DNA of 64,000 nucleotides, from contig NZ_JASISZ010000051.1 in NCBI RefSeq assembly GCF_030063355.1, positions 1 through 64,000 on the forward strand. The letters run 5' to 3'. The DNA is from Streptomyces sp. PH10-H1. GTDB taxonomy: Bacteria; Actinomycetota; Actinomycetes; Streptomycetales; Streptomycetaceae. Under the pieces are notes generated by a model. The model had not been told where the DNA came from, searched no databases, and saw only the letters and a program-made list of their open reading frames with translations. The translations under genes were made by a program, and so were the position numbers. This document shows, one piece after another, positions 9,085 through 18,252 of this stretch (its first letter is position 1; every line of letters begins with the position of its first letter).

Positions 9085-9924
9085 TCAGGCGCTGGGCTTG
9101 CCGAACGCCGGGACGACCGAGCCGTGGTACTTGGACTCGATGAACTTCTTGACCTCGTCGGAGTTGAGGAGCTTGGCGAGCTTCACGACGCGCGGGTCGT
9201 TCTGCTTGCCGTCCTTGACCGCGAGGAAGTTGGCGTAGGGGTTGCCCTCCGCCTTCTCCAGGGCGAGCGTGCCCTTGGCCGGGTCGAGCTTGGCGCCGAG
9301 CGCCACATTGCCGTTGATGACGGCGGCGGCCACGTCGGGCAGCTGGCTGGGCAGCAGCTCCGCCTTCGCGTCCTTGAGCTTCAGGCCCTTGCTGTCGGCG
9401 ATGTCCTGGAGGCTGGCGCCGGCGCCGACCCCGGGCTTCAGCGTGATCAGGCCCTTGGAGGCGAGCAGCTGGAGCGCGCGGCCCTGGTTGGTCGTGTCGC
9501 TGGGCACGGCGATGGTGTCGCCGGACTTGATCTCGGCGAGCGTCTTGGCCTTGCCCGGGTAGAGGCCGAGCGGCTCGAGCTCGACGTTCACCACCGGCAC
9601 GATGTGCGTCTTGTTCTTGGCGTTGAAGTCGTCGAGGTACGGCTTGTGCTGGAAGAAGTTGGCGCCGACCTCGCCGTTCTCGGTGGCGGTGTTCGGTATG
9701 ACGTAGTCGTCGAACTCCTTCACCTCCAGCTTCAGTCCGGCCTTCTCCGCCAGGTTGTCCTTGACGAACTTCAGGATGTCGGCGTGCGGCACGGGGCTCG
9801 CGGCGACGACCAGCGCGTCGTTCGCGCCGTCCTTCTGGGTCGGATTGGAGGCGCACGCGCTCAGGCCCAGGGCGAGTGCTCCGGCGGCCAGCACGGCAGT
9901 GGTGATCTTGGTGGTGTTACGCAC
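9085..9924 (-). CDS. metQ: D-methionine ABC transporter substrate-binding lipoprotein
   Basis: A 279-aa NlpA/MetQ-family lipoprotein. The signal peptide ends in the lipobox LSAC (Cys24), so it is anchored outside the membrane. Family features include VVAASPVPHADILKFV, NFFQHKPYLDDF and the central VPSDTTNQGRALQLL region. It binds methionine for the MetNI importer. It is the last gene of metN-metI-metQ, 54 bp after metI. Confidence 0.93.
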   Translation of the reverse strand: MRNTTKITTAVLAAGALALGLSACASNPTQKDGANDALVVAASPVPHADILKFVKDNLAEKAGLKLEVKEFDDYVIPNTATENGEVGANFFQHKPYLDDFNAKNKTHIVPVVNVELEPLGLYPGKAKTLAEIKSGDTIAVPSDTTNQGRALQLLASKGLITLKPGVGAGASLQDIADSKGLKLKDAKAELLPSQLPDVAAAVINGNVALGAKLDPAKGTLALEKAEGNPYANFLAVKDGKQNDPRVVKLAKLLNSDEVKKFIESKYHGSVVPAFGKPSA

Positions 9925-9978
9925 GAAAAGTGCCTCTTTCTTGGGGGATGGTACGCGCCGGAGGGAAGCCCGGCGGGG

Positions 9979-10710
9979 TCAGGAAGCCTCGGTGGTCGCT
10001 GGGGTGCGGGCGGCACGCAGCAGGCGGAGCCTGGGGGCGCCGGCCGACTGGGCGCCGCGGCGGGACAGGCCACGGGCGGTCAGATCGCCGATCAGCTGGA
10101 CGGCGGTGACCAGCGCGATCAGCAGGACGATCGTCGCGATCATGACCTTGTTCTCGAACCGCTGGTAGCCGTAGGTCCAGGCGAGGTTGCCCAGGCCGCC
10201 CGCGGAGATCGTGCCGGCCATCGCCGAGTAGCCGACGAGAGCGATCACCGTGGTGGTGAGGCCGGAGACGAGCGACGGCAGCGACTCGGGCAGCAGCGCC
10301 TTGACGACCACCGTGCGGGTGTTGCCGCCCATCGCGTGGACCGCCTCGACGAGCCCCGGGTCGACCTCGCGGATCGAGGTCTCCACCAGCCGCGCGAAGA
10401 ACGGGATCGCGCCGACGGACAGCATGACGACGGCGGCGTTGAGGCCGAACGCCGCACCGACCAGCCAGCGGGTGACGGGGATCAGCGCGACCATCAGGAT
10501 GATGAACGGCAGCGAGCGCGTGATGTTCACGATCACGCCGATGACCTTGTTCACCACGATGTTCCGCAGCAGGCCGCCGCGGCCGGTCAGCACCAGGAGC
10601 ACGCCCAGCGGCAGCCCGACGGCGGCCGTGATCACGGTGGACCAGCCCACCATGTAGAGCGTTTCCCAACAGGCCTTCGTCAGCAGCGGCTGTATCTCGT
10701 CCCAGGTCAT
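9979..10710 (-). CDS. metI: methionine ABC transporter permease
   Basis: A 243-aa integral membrane permease of the MetI family with about five transmembrane helices. The EAA-type loop is VDPGLVEAVHAMGGNTR, which contacts the MetN ATPase. Its ATG overlaps the metN stop by four bases, so translation is coupled. Confidence 0.93.
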   Translation of the reverse strand: MTWDEIQPLLTKACWETLYMVGWSTVITAAVGLPLGVLLVLTGRGGLLRNIVVNKVIGVIVNITRSLPFIILMVALIPVTRWLVGAAFGLNAAVVMLSVGAIPFFARLVETSIREVDPGLVEAVHAMGGNTRTVVVKALLPESLPSLVSGLTTTVIALVGYSAMAGTISAGGLGNLAWTYGYQRFENKVMIATIVLLIALVTAVQLIGDLTARGLSRRGAQSAGAPRLRLLRAARTPATTEAS

Positions 10711-11762
10711 TTGATGCTCTCCTTCACACGCTCGGCGGCGCCGTCCACCGGTGCCACCTCGACCTGGATTCCCTGCTCGCGCAGGAATCCGATCGGGACG
10801 ACGTTGTCCTCGAAGGGGCCGGGCAGTTCGATCCGCATCCGGCCGATCTGCCGGCCGGCGACGGTCTCCATGGCCGCGCCCAGGATCGACACGTCCACGT
10901 TGTAGGTACGCGCCAGCTGGGAGACGACCGGCTCGGTCGCGCTCTCGCCGTGGAAGGTGAGGTCGACGACGGTACGGCCGGGCCCCGACGCATCGCCGCC
11001 GACCGGGAACAGCTCGTGCGCGAGCTCAGAGCCCGGGGTGGCGAGCAGTTCGGCGACGGTGCCGGACTCCACGACCCTGCCGTTCTTCATCAGCGCGGCC
11101 GAGTCGCAGATCGCCTTGACGACCTCCATCTCGTGGGTGATGAGCAGCACGGTCAGGCCCAGCTGCTGGTTGAGATCGCGCAGCAGTTGGAGGATGGAGC
11201 GGGTGGTCTCCGGGTCGAGCGCCGAGGTGGCCTCGTCGGAGAGCAGCACCTTGGGGTCGCCGGCCAGCGCGCGGGCGATGCCGACGCGCTGCTTCTGGCC
11301 GCCGGAGAGCTGCGCCGGGTAGGCGCGGGCCTTGTCGGCGAGGCCGACCAGGTCCAGGAGTTCGAGGGCCTTGCGGGAGCGCTCCTTGCCGGAGACGCCG
11401 AGGATCTCCAGCGGCAGCTCGACGTTGCCCTGCACGGTGCGCGAGGCCAGCAGGTTGAAGTGCTGGAAGACCATGCCGATTCCGCTGCGGGCGGCGCGCA
11501 GCGCGGATCCCGCCCGGTCGGTACGGCCGGCGAGCGCGGTGAGGTCCCGTCCGGCGACCTCGACGGTGCCGGAGGTGGGGCGCTCAAGGAGGTTGACGCA
11601 GCGGATGAGCGTGGACTTGCCGGCGCCGCTCTGTCCGACGACGCCGTAGACCTCGCCCTCGCGGACATGCAGATCGACGCCGTCCAGGGCGGTGATCTCG
11701 CGGTCACGCGAGTGGTAGACCTTCCTCAGGTCCGTGGTGGTGATCACTGGGGTATCCGTCAC
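10707..11762 (-). CDS. metN: methionine ABC transporter ATP-binding protein
   Basis: A 351-aa ABC ATPase with Walker A GQSGAGKS, signature LSGGQKQR, Walker B region VLLSDEATSALD, switch His in LITHEMEV and a C-terminal ACT-like NIL domain (about residues 270-345), which in MetN binds methionine and feeds back on transport. GTG 11762 (VTDTPVITTTDLRKVY) is chosen because the conserved ABC domain starts immediately after it; the 25 codons upstream look non-coding. The leader before it is structured (separate entry). Confidence 0.92.
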   Translation of the reverse strand: MTDTPVITTTDLRKVYHSRDREITALDGVDLHVREGEVYGVVGQSGAGKSTLIRCVNLLERPTSGTVEVAGRDLTALAGRTDRAGSALRAARSGIGMVFQHFNLLASRTVQGNVELPLEILGVSGKERSRKALELLDLVGLADKARAYPAQLSGGQKQRVGIARALAGDPKVLLSDEATSALDPETTRSILQLLRDLNQQLGLTVLLITHEMEVVKAICDSAALMKNGRVVESGTVAELLATPGSELAHELFPVGGDASGPGRTVVDLTFHGESATEPVVSQLARTYNVDVSILGAAMETVAGRQIGRMRIELPGPFEDNVVPIGFLREQGIQVEVAPVDGAAERVKESIK

Positions 11763-11827
11763 TGTCGAGTGCGCGGCGGAACATAACGCCGCACAGGGGG
11801 CATTCTTCTCGGATTGCGGCACGGATC

Positions 11828-11886
11828 GGCCCGTCACGGGCCAAGCGGAGATCAGCGGCAGGAGGAAGCCGCTGGAAATCGTGACG
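11828..11886 (-). promoter_or_regulatory. structured metN leader with alternative pairings
   Basis: Three pairings overlap in the leader about 65-125 nt upstream of the metN start: a 7-bp stem CAGCGGC/GCCGCTG (11853-11859 with 11868-11874), a compact hairpin GGCCCGTCACGGGCC (11828-11842), and a long-range stem CGTCAC/GTGACG (11832-11837 with 11881-11886). The last two cannot form together because they share bases, as in an attenuator or riboswitch. I could not match any SAM riboswitch class that I know. Confidence 0.35.
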
Positions 11887-12057
11887 CGGGGCTGAGCCCT
11901 CGGCTAGTCACACATTCGTCGACACATACAACGAACACCGGGCGTGGTCGCCTCGGTCGCGCGGCAGCGGCTGTTCGTCGTGGTCATGAGATCCAGTAAA
12001 GCAGAACCCTCCACCGCGTCCCGCATTCCGGGCGGACTGTTCACTATGCGGACATGG

Positions 12058-12267
12058 TCACTCCGCGGTGGTGATTTCCACGCCTTCCGGCGTGACCTGC
12101 GCGGATACGGCGGACGGGTCGGCGACGACCACATCCGCGGACAGCTCCGAGGCGCCATGGGTTGTGGCCAACGCCACGGTCCGCATCCCCGCGGCGCGGG
12201 CCGCGGTGAGTCCGGCGGGGGCGTCCTCGTCGTTGTCGAACAGCAGCGCCTGCGAGGTGATCTTCAT
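12058..12267 (-). pseudogene. internally deleted HAD-family phosphatase remnant
   Basis: A 69-aa frame beginning MKITSQALLFDND, the first strand of a HAD sugar-phosphatase with its DxD nucleophile motif, joined directly to EDAPAGLTAARAAGMRTVAL, the C-terminal motif IV of the same family. Some 130-150 residues that normally lie between (cap domain, motifs II and III) are missing without a frameshift. It cannot be an active phosphatase as drawn, although the short frame may still be translated. Confidence 0.6.
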
Positions 12268-12336
12268 GTTCCGTCACCCTACGCGGGGCACGGGGGGCCG
12301 CGTCCGAGCCCATTTGGCCCGTAATAGAGTCGCGGC

Positions 12337-12705
12337 ATGCTCGACGCAGTCACCATCACGGTCTCGGTCGCAGCGCTGCTGCTCGCGGCGTGGTGCGGTT
12401 TCGCGGCCTTCCGCGACCAGCCCACCAAGGACTGGCATTTCATCGGCATGGCCGTGGTCACGGTGCTCGCCCTGGTCCAGCTGGTGATCGCGGTGGTCAA
12501 GCTCTCCGGCGGCGAACGGCCCGGCCAGGGCACGGCCGTCTTCGTCGCGTACGTGGTCGGCGCCGCCTGCACGATCCCGGCCGCGGGGTTCATGTCGCTG
12601 ACCGAACGCACCCGCTGGGGCTCGGCGATCGTCGCCGCGGGCGGAGTGATCCTGGCCGTGCTCGAAGTACGGCTTTTCGACATCTGGGGAGGCGGCAGTG
12701 TCTGA
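12337..12705 (+). CDS. small membrane protein with four predicted helices
   Basis: A 122-aa protein with hydrophobic segments at about residues 4-25, 36-54, 67-86 and 95-112 and short loops. I recognise no functional motif. It is translationally coupled to the next gene, whose GTG overlaps this stop region, so the two probably act together in the membrane. Confidence 0.75.
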   Translation: MLDAVTITVSVAALLLAAWCGFAAFRDQPTKDWHFIGMAVVTVLALVQLVIAVVKLSGGERPGQGTAVFVAYVVGAACTIPAAGFMSLTERTRWGSAIVAAGGVILAVLEVRLFDIWGGGSV

Positions 12706-13141
12706 GCCCGCACAGGAAACGCCGGCCGGGCGACAGGAGCAGTCCGGCCGGATCGGCCGGGGGCCGGGCCGGCTGCTGCTGTCCCTGTACGGCGTGTTCA
12801 CCGTCGCGGCGGTCTCGCGCTCGCTCGTCCAGATGATCACGAAGTTCCACGACGCGCCGCTGGCGTACGTGCTGTCCGCGGCGGCCGGGCTCGTCTACGC
12901 GGTGATCACCGTCGCGCTGTGGCGCGGCGGCGAGGCGGCCCGCAAGGTGGCGCTGGTCTGCTGCTCGGCCGAACTGGCCGGCGTGATCGCGGTGGGCGCC
13001 TTCACCCTCATCGACCCGTCCGCGTTCCCCGACGCGACCGTGTGGTCGGACTTCGGGATCGGCTATCTCTTCCTGCCCCTGCTGCTGCCCGTCGCCGGGC
13101 TGCTGTGGCTGCGCAGGTCGGCACAGCCACAGCAGCCGTAG
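12698..13141 (+). CDS. small membrane protein, partner of the preceding gene
   Basis: A 147-aa protein with a hydrophilic N terminus (about 30 residues rich in Gln, Gly and Arg) and four predicted transmembrane segments (about 30-45, 55-72, 80-100 and 115-135). It overlaps the previous gene by 8 bp with a GTG start. It resembles conserved actinobacterial integral membrane proteins of unknown role. Confidence 0.75.
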   Translation: MSEPAQETPAGRQEQSGRIGRGPGRLLLSLYGVFTVAAVSRSLVQMITKFHDAPLAYVLSAAAGLVYAVITVALWRGGEAARKVALVCCSAELAGVIAVGAFTLIDPSAFPDATVWSDFGIGYLFLPLLLPVAGLLWLRRSAQPQQP

Positions 13142-13210
13142 CTTCCGCGCGAGCGGGTTCCAGCCGAGGTGGTTCCACCCAAGGGGTCTCCACCCGTGGG
13201 AGGAGAAGGC

Positions 13211-13717
13211 TCAGGCGCTGGCGGCGAACGCCGTCGTCGGGGCGTCCTTCTCCATCGTGACCATGCTCAGCCGCCGCGTGACCGGCTCGGCGTCGCCCAC
13301 CTGCTCGTAACCGAGCTTGCGGTACAGCCGCAGATTCAGTTCGCTGCGGTGGCCGGTGAACAGCCGGTACCGCTTGGCCTCGCTCTCCGCGGCCAGCCGC
13401 TCCTCGACGGCCCGCAGCAGCCGGCCGCCCAGGCCGTGCCGCTGCATCCGGGGGTGGACGATCAGCTTGGCTATCCGCGCGGTGCCGTCGATGTCGACGA
13501 CTCCGCGGACGGAGCCGACGACCTCGTCGCCGAGCCGAGCGACCAGGACGCACCCCTGGGCCAGCTCGGCGCGCAACGCCTCGTAGGTCTGGGTGAGCGG
13601 CTCGATGCTGTAGTCGCCGTAGAGCTCCGCTTCGCTCTGATAACAGAGGTACTGGAGTTTGAGGATCTTCTCGGCGTCGTCTGGATCCGCCGTAGAGATG
13701 GTCACGCTCATGCCCAT
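13211..13717 (-). CDS. GNAT N-acetyltransferase
   Basis: A 168-aa GNAT protein. The acetyl-CoA loop is RMQRHGLGGRLLRAVEERLA, preceded by the strand IAKLIVHP and followed by LRLYRKLGYEQVG. The substrate is unknown. ATG 13717 is preferred because GGGGAGG lies 9 nt upstream; a second ATG two codons later is possible. Confidence 0.82.
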   Translation of the reverse strand: MGMSVTISTADPDDAEKILKLQYLCYQSEAELYGDYSIEPLTQTYEALRAELAQGCVLVARLGDEVVGSVRGVVDIDGTARIAKLIVHPRMQRHGLGGRLLRAVEERLAAESEAKRYRLFTGHRSELNLRLYRKLGYEQVGDAEPVTRRLSMVTMEKDAPTTAFAASA

Positions 13718-13920
13718 GTGCGCAGGCCTCCCCTTCGAGTCCGCCCGGGCAGATGAGGGTGGAATGCGCGCCCGGGACGTATGCCTGACCGGAGTTGGTA
13801 CGGGTGTGCGCCGCCTCCGTGGCGCCGATGATCGCACAAACGCCCCGGCGCGGTAGATGCCTCGCAATACCCGCATCCGGCCGCGCTCGAACGCGCCTGG
13901 AACGCCTTGTCGCCGACTGT

Positions 13921-14445
13921 TTACCGTGGCTTACCCCGTCTTACCGGGGATGCAACCCCAGATTTCAGGATCGAGCGCAGGCAGCCGAGACAGCGGGAGC
14001 GCAGTGGCCCGATACTGCCCTGTGAGATTCCCAACTCCTGGGAGATTTCCCGGTATGTGGGGTCGGAACGGGACATCAGGGCCGTAACGACCTGCGGGCA
14101 GCGTCCCGGGAGGCGCTGCACGGCGGCGCGCATGGCCGCGCTCTGCTCGGCGGCGAGCACCTGCTCCTCGACGGACGGCCCGCGGTCGGCCACCGGATCG
14201 CGGCCCGGGGTGTACCGCAGCTCACGGCGGACCCGGCGGGCGGCGTCGCGTACCTCCGCCCGCACCGCCGCCCGGAGCCAGCGGGCGGGATCGTCCGGGG
14301 CGAAGGCGAGTTCCAGCATCCTCAGCCAGACCGCCTGTTCGAGGTCGGCGGCCTCGATGCCGCCCGTCACGGCTTCCGCCGCCGCCTCGGCGGCCAGCAG
14401 GGGACGCAGGCTGGTGAGTTCGTCTTCCCGCAGTGTCGCTGTCAT
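13921..14445 (-). CDS. sigma-70 family (ECF-like) RNA polymerase sigma factor
   Basis: A 174-aa protein. The N-terminal part (AADLEQAVWLRMLEL, DDPARWLRAAVRAEVRDAAR) matches region 2, and the C terminus (LPGRCPQVVTALMSRS, YREISQELGISQGSIGPLRSR) matches region 4 with its helix-turn-helix. No anti-sigma gene is adjacent. The leader contains the strong hairpin described next, only about 15 bp from the start codon. Confidence 0.82.
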   Translation of the reverse strand: MTATLREDELTSLRPLLAAEAAAEAVTGGIEAADLEQAVWLRMLELAFAPDDPARWLRAAVRAEVRDAARRVRRELRYTPGRDPVADRGPSVEEQVLAAEQSAAMRAAVQRLPGRCPQVVTALMSRSDPTYREISQELGISQGSIGPLRSRCLGCLRSILKSGVASPVRRGKPR

Positions 14446-14459
14446 GACAGCCGGGACGA

Positions 14460-14495
14460 CAGGGCCGCGCCCGGCGGTTTCCGGGCGCGGCCCTG
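14460..14495 (-). terminator. perfect 15-bp hairpin between the glycerophosphodiesterase and sigma genes
   Basis: CAGGGCCGCGCCCGG pairs perfectly with CCGGGCGCGGCCCTG around a 6-nt loop. It lies 34 bp after the phosphodiesterase stop and 15 bp before the sigma start. It should end the phosphodiesterase transcript; if transcribed into the sigma mRNA it would also crowd the ribosome site. Confidence 0.85.
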
Positions 14496-14529
14496 TTCAC
14501 TCATCAGAGTGGATCATCGCTTCAGGACG

Positions 14530-15711
14530 TTAGGGCCTCAGAAAGTCCTGGCGGGCGAGGACCGCGGTGTCGGCGTTGTCGGAGAAGATGCCGTCGATGC
14601 CCTGCTCGAAGTAGATCTTGAACGCCCCGAAGGCGTCGCCGTAGGCGTTCGGGTCGGTGCCCTTGCGGAAGTCGGCGGGCAGGAAGCTGTTCTCGTTGCG
14701 CATCGTGTACGGGTGGAGGATCAGCCCGGCGGCGTGCGCGTCGCGCACCAGCGTGGTGGGGGTGCCGAGCTTCCCGGCCGCGTCGAGGGGAATGATCAGC
14801 GTCAGGGTCGGGCCGATGCCCTGGGCGAAGCCCGCGGTCCACTTCAGGCCCGCCGGGGTGATCAGGTCGGCGACGGTGCGCGGGTCGCCCGCCTCGGTGA
14901 AGTCCCACGGCCGGCTGGTGGGTCCTGACAGCAGGAAGATCTTGGGAGCGGCGATGCCGAGTGCGCCGAGCCGCTGCAGGCTGCCGGCTTCGAAGGACTC
15001 CAGGAACTGCGGGGAGTTCTTCTTGTGCCGGCCGTAGCGGCGCAGCTGCTTCGCCAGCCGCTCCTCCAGGCCGAGCCCGAGCTTGCGGAAGTAGGTGGGG
15101 TGCTTGGTCTCGGAGTGCAGCCACACCGGACGGCCCCGCTTGCGGCCCTGCTCGTCGGCCCACTGGAGCACCTCTTCGAAGGTGGGGATCTCCCAGCGGC
15201 CGTCATAGAGGGTGTTGCGCTGCCGGTTGGCCGGAAGGCGTTCCACGGCGCGCAGGGTCTTCAGCTCGGCGAGGGTGAAGTCCTCGGTGAACCAGCCGGT
15301 GGTGGCGACGCCGTCGATGGTCTTGGTGGTCTTCCGGCCGGCGAACTCCGGGTGGGAACCGACGTTCGTGGTGCCGCCGATCTCGGGCTCGTGCCGGCAG
15401 ACCAGATGGCCGTCCTTGGTGGGGACGAGATCCTGCTCGATGACGTCGGCGCCGATGTCCAGCGCGTACTGGTACGAGCCGAAGGTGTGCTCGGGCCGGT
15501 AGCCGCTGGACCCGCGGTGCCCGATGACGGTCGGCACCGGCAGCTTGTACGAGCCGTGCCCGCCCCGGTACCCGGCATCCTGCGTACCCGGCGCGGTCGA
15601 CGCGTCCGCCGTACCCGGCAGGCCGAACACCGCGCCGCCCGCGCCGAGAGCCGCCGCCGCGCCGAGGACGGCCCGGCGGGCCGGTCCTGATCCGTGCTGG
15701 TCCTGCGTCAT
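14530..15711 (-). CDS. secreted glycerophosphodiester phosphodiesterase
   Basis: A 393-aa GDPD-family enzyme that releases glycerol 3-phosphate from phosphodiesters such as deacylated phospholipids or teichoic acids. The N terminus has a twin-arginine signal (ARRAVLGAAAALGAGGAVFG). The catalytic opening motif is VIGHRGSSGYRPEHT, with the metal ligands in DVIEQDLVPTKDGHLVCRHEP written here as D..E.D and CRHEPE. It is close in layout to actinobacterial GlpQ1. ATG 15711 is chosen over the upstream in-frame codon because GGAG lies 5 nt upstream and the Tat signal follows directly. Confidence 0.9.
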   Translation of the reverse strand: MTQDQHGSGPARRAVLGAAAALGAGGAVFGLPGTADASTAPGTQDAGYRGGHGSYKLPVPTVIGHRGSSGYRPEHTFGSYQYALDIGADVIEQDLVPTKDGHLVCRHEPEIGGTTNVGSHPEFAGRKTTKTIDGVATTGWFTEDFTLAELKTLRAVERLPANRQRNTLYDGRWEIPTFEEVLQWADEQGRKRGRPVWLHSETKHPTYFRKLGLGLEERLAKQLRRYGRHKKNSPQFLESFEAGSLQRLGALGIAAPKIFLLSGPTSRPWDFTEAGDPRTVADLITPAGLKWTAGFAQGIGPTLTLIIPLDAAGKLGTPTTLVRDAHAAGLILHPYTMRNENSFLPADFRKGTDPNAYGDAFGAFKIYFEQGIDGIFSDNADTAVLARQDFLRP

Positions 15712-15992
15712 GAGCGCTCCCCTGATTCCGGTGTCCACTGTCTCCGGTGTCCACGGCCGAACGTCTGTCCGGCACCTGCCGGCGACCCGCGCAGCGTAGG
15801 CGTCTACACCTTTCGTACGAGGGACAACGGGCGGAACAGGCGCGAAACGTACGTCAACACTGCGTAGCGATCATGTGAACCCGGCGTGCGCCGACCCCGC
15901 GGACGGAAGTATCGTCCTCACACATGGGGGTGTGCGCCGGCGAGCGCGCGCCCCTGGTCTGCGATTCCACCGACCCCCGCCCGGAGGGCCCG

Positions 15993-16661
15993 TTGTTCCG
16001 TTTCCTGATCAATACGCTGCTCGTACCGCTCCTCCGCGTGCTGTACCGCCCGCGTGTCGAGGGAATTGAGAACATCCCCGCCGCCGGACCCGTGATCCTG
16101 GCGGGCAACCACCTCGCCTTCTCGGACTCGCCGTTCATGACCCTCGTGGCGCCGCGCCCGGTCTTCTTCCTCGGCAAGGACGAGTACGTGACGGGCAGCG
16201 GCCTCAAGGGCCGCGCGAAGGCCGCGTTCTTCACCACCGTCGGCATGATCCCGGTGGACCGGGACGGTGCCCGCGGCGGCGCGGCTGCGCTGATGACCGG
16301 CCGCCGGGTGCTGGAGGAGGGCCAGATCTTCGGTATCCACCCGGAGGGCACCCGCTCCCCCGACGGCCGCCTCTACCGGGGCCGTACGGGTGTCGCCCGA
16401 CTCGCACTCATGACGGGTGCGGTGGTCGTCCCCTGCGCGCTGATCGGCACCGAGCGCGTACAGCCGGCCGGGAAGAAGCTGCCGCGCATCCACCGGGTGA
16501 CCATCCGCTTCGGAGCGCCGCTCGACTTCACCCGTTACGAGGGCATGGACCGCGACCGGTATGTGCTGCGGGCCATCACCGACGAGGTGATGAGCGACGT
16601 CATGCGGCTGTCCGGCCAGGAGTACGTCGACATGTACGCGACCAAGGCCAAGGCCGCCTGA
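15993..16661 (+). CDS. PlsC-family 1-acyl-glycerol-3-phosphate acyltransferase
   Basis: A 222-aa membrane-associated acyltransferase for phosphatidic acid or lipid synthesis. The catalytic motif is NHLAFSD (NHx4D), and the glycerophosphate-binding motif is EGTRSPDGRLYRGRTG. I prefer the TTG at 15993 because GGAGG sits 5 nt upstream and the product then begins with the hydrophobic helix FRFLINTLLVPLLRVLY; an ATG at 15924 in the same frame is an alternative. Confidence 0.85.
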   Translation: MFRFLINTLLVPLLRVLYRPRVEGIENIPAAGPVILAGNHLAFSDSPFMTLVAPRPVFFLGKDEYVTGSGLKGRAKAAFFTTVGMIPVDRDGARGGAAALMTGRRVLEEGQIFGIHPEGTRSPDGRLYRGRTGVARLALMTGAVVVPCALIGTERVQPAGKKLPRIHRVTIRFGAPLDFTRYEGMDRDRYVLRAITDEVMSDVMRLSGQEYVDMYATKAKAA

Positions 16662-16698
16662 GACGGCATCACATCCGGGGCCGGGAAGGACCGCGCCC

Positions 16699-18252
16699 TC
16701 AGTGGGCGGTGCGGGCCCCGTCCAGCTTGGTGCCGTGCAGCATCCGCCAGGACCACACCGCGGCCGCGAGCAGCACCACCGCTCCGACCGTCGCCGCGAG
16801 GCGCAGACCGTCGGTGAACGAGGCCTGCGCCGCCACGAGCAGCGCGTCGGCGTTCGGGGCCGGCAGCTTGCCCGCCACCTCGACCGCGCCCGCCAGTGAG
16901 TCCTGGGCATGCGAGACGGCGTCCGGTGGCAGCCCGGCGGGCAGCGTCAGACCGGAGTAGACACCGGTGACGATGGAGCCGAGCAGCGCGATGCCGAGAG
17001 CCGCGCCGAGTTCGTAGGCCGTCTCGGAGACCGCGGCCGCGGCGCCGGCCTCCTCCCCGGGAACGCTGGAGAGGATCACGTCGGCGGTGACGGTGAACGA
17101 GAAGCCCGCGCCCACACCGACGATCAGGAGCACCGCGCCGATCAGCGGGTAGCCCGTGCCCGGGGTGAGACCGGACATCGCGGCCAGCGCGAGTCCGCCC
17201 GCGGCGAGTCCGCCGGCGACGACCAGCCGGACCGAGAAGCGGCGGGCGGCCATACCCGCGCACAGCCCGGCCGCCACGGCGCCGACCATGGCCGGGAGTT
17301 CGGACAGACCCGACTGCAGCGGCGAGCGCCCCTGCACCATCTGCAGGAACTGCGACAGGAAGAAGATCAGTCCGGACAGGCCCAGCACGGTGAGCAGATC
17401 GGCCAGCACCGCGGCGGAGAAGCCCCGGTTGTGGAACAGCCGCATGTCCAGCAGCGGCGCGGGCAGCCTGTGCTGACGTCGCACGAAAGCGTAGAGGCAG
17501 GCCAGACCCAGCGCGCCCGCGGCGAAGGCGGCAGGCCTCGCCCCGTGCGCCGCCAGCTCCTTGATCGCGTATACGACGCCGATCATGCCGACGAGCGAGA
17601 ACATGACGCTGGTCAGGTCCCACGGGCCCGGGTCGGGGTTACGGGACTCGGGCAGCAGCTTGAAGCCGACGATCAGCAGCACCGCCATGACCGGCAGGTT
17701 GATCAGGAAGACCGAGCCCCACCAGAAGTGCTCCAGCAGGATGCCGCCGACGACCGGCCCCACGGCGGCGCCGGCCGTGGAGGCCGCGCCCCACACGCCG
17801 ATCGCGAAGCTGCGCTCGCGCGGGTCGGTGAAGAGGTTGCGGATCAGCGCGAGAGTCGAGGGCATGAGAGTGGCTCCGGCCACGCCCATCAGGGCGCGGG
17901 CGGTGATGAGCATGCTGGGCGTGCTCGCGTACGCGGCCAACACCGACAGCCCGCCGAAGGCGGCCGCGCCGATGAGCAGCAGCTTCTTGCGGCCTACGCG
18001 GTCGCCGAAACTGCCCATCGAGACCAGCAGCCCGGCGATGACGAAGGAGTAGACGTCACCGATCCACAGCAGCTGGGTCGCGGACGGCTGCAGATCGTCG
18101 GTCAGAAACGGCATGGCCAGCCCGAGCACCGTGGCGTCGACCGCGACCAGCAGCAACGCCAGCGTCAGAATGCCGAGCGCCAGCCAGCGGGAGGGGTGCG
18201 GGGGCTCCGGAGGCGCGGTGGCGGCGGGCTTGCGCAGGTCGTCGCGGCTCAT
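16699..18252 (-). CDS. DHA2-family (14-TMS) MFS drug exporter
   Basis: A 517-aa major facilitator with about 14 transmembrane helices. Helix 1 carries VAVDATVLGLAMPFL, typical of proton-driven DHA2 efflux pumps, and the loop between helices 2 and 3 is GSFGDRVGRKKLLL. The product is likely to export a toxic compound. Its ATG overlaps the stop of the tetR-type gene (ATGA), so pump and repressor are made together and the pump is expected to be induced by the repressor's ligand. Confidence 0.9.
   Translation of the reverse strand: MSRDDLRKPAATAPPEPPHPSRWLALGILTLALLLVAVDATVLGLAMPFLTDDLQPSATQLLWIGDVYSFVIAGLLVSMGSFGDRVGRKKLLLIGAAAFGGLSVLAAYASTPSMLITARALMGVAGATLMPSTLALIRNLFTDPRERSFAIGVWGAASTAGAAVGPVVGGILLEHFWWGSVFLINLPVMAVLLIVGFKLLPESRNPDPGPWDLTSVMFSLVGMIGVVYAIKELAAHGARPAAFAAGALGLACLYAFVRRQHRLPAPLLDMRLFHNRGFSAAVLADLLTVLGLSGLIFFLSQFLQMVQGRSPLQSGLSELPAMVGAVAAGLCAGMAARRFSVRLVVAGGLAAGGLALAAMSGLTPGTGYPLIGAVLLIVGVGAGFSFTVTADVILSSVPGEEAGAAAAVSETAYELGAALGIALLGSIVTGVYSGLTLPAGLPPDAVSHAQDSLAGAVEVAGKLPAPNADALLVAAQASFTDGLRLAATVGAVVLLAAAVWSWRMLHGTKLDGARTAH

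Noticed and set aside
11763-11960. SAM-I or SAM-IV riboswitch before metN
   Set aside because: The leader is structured, but the conserved core sequences of these classes are not visible.
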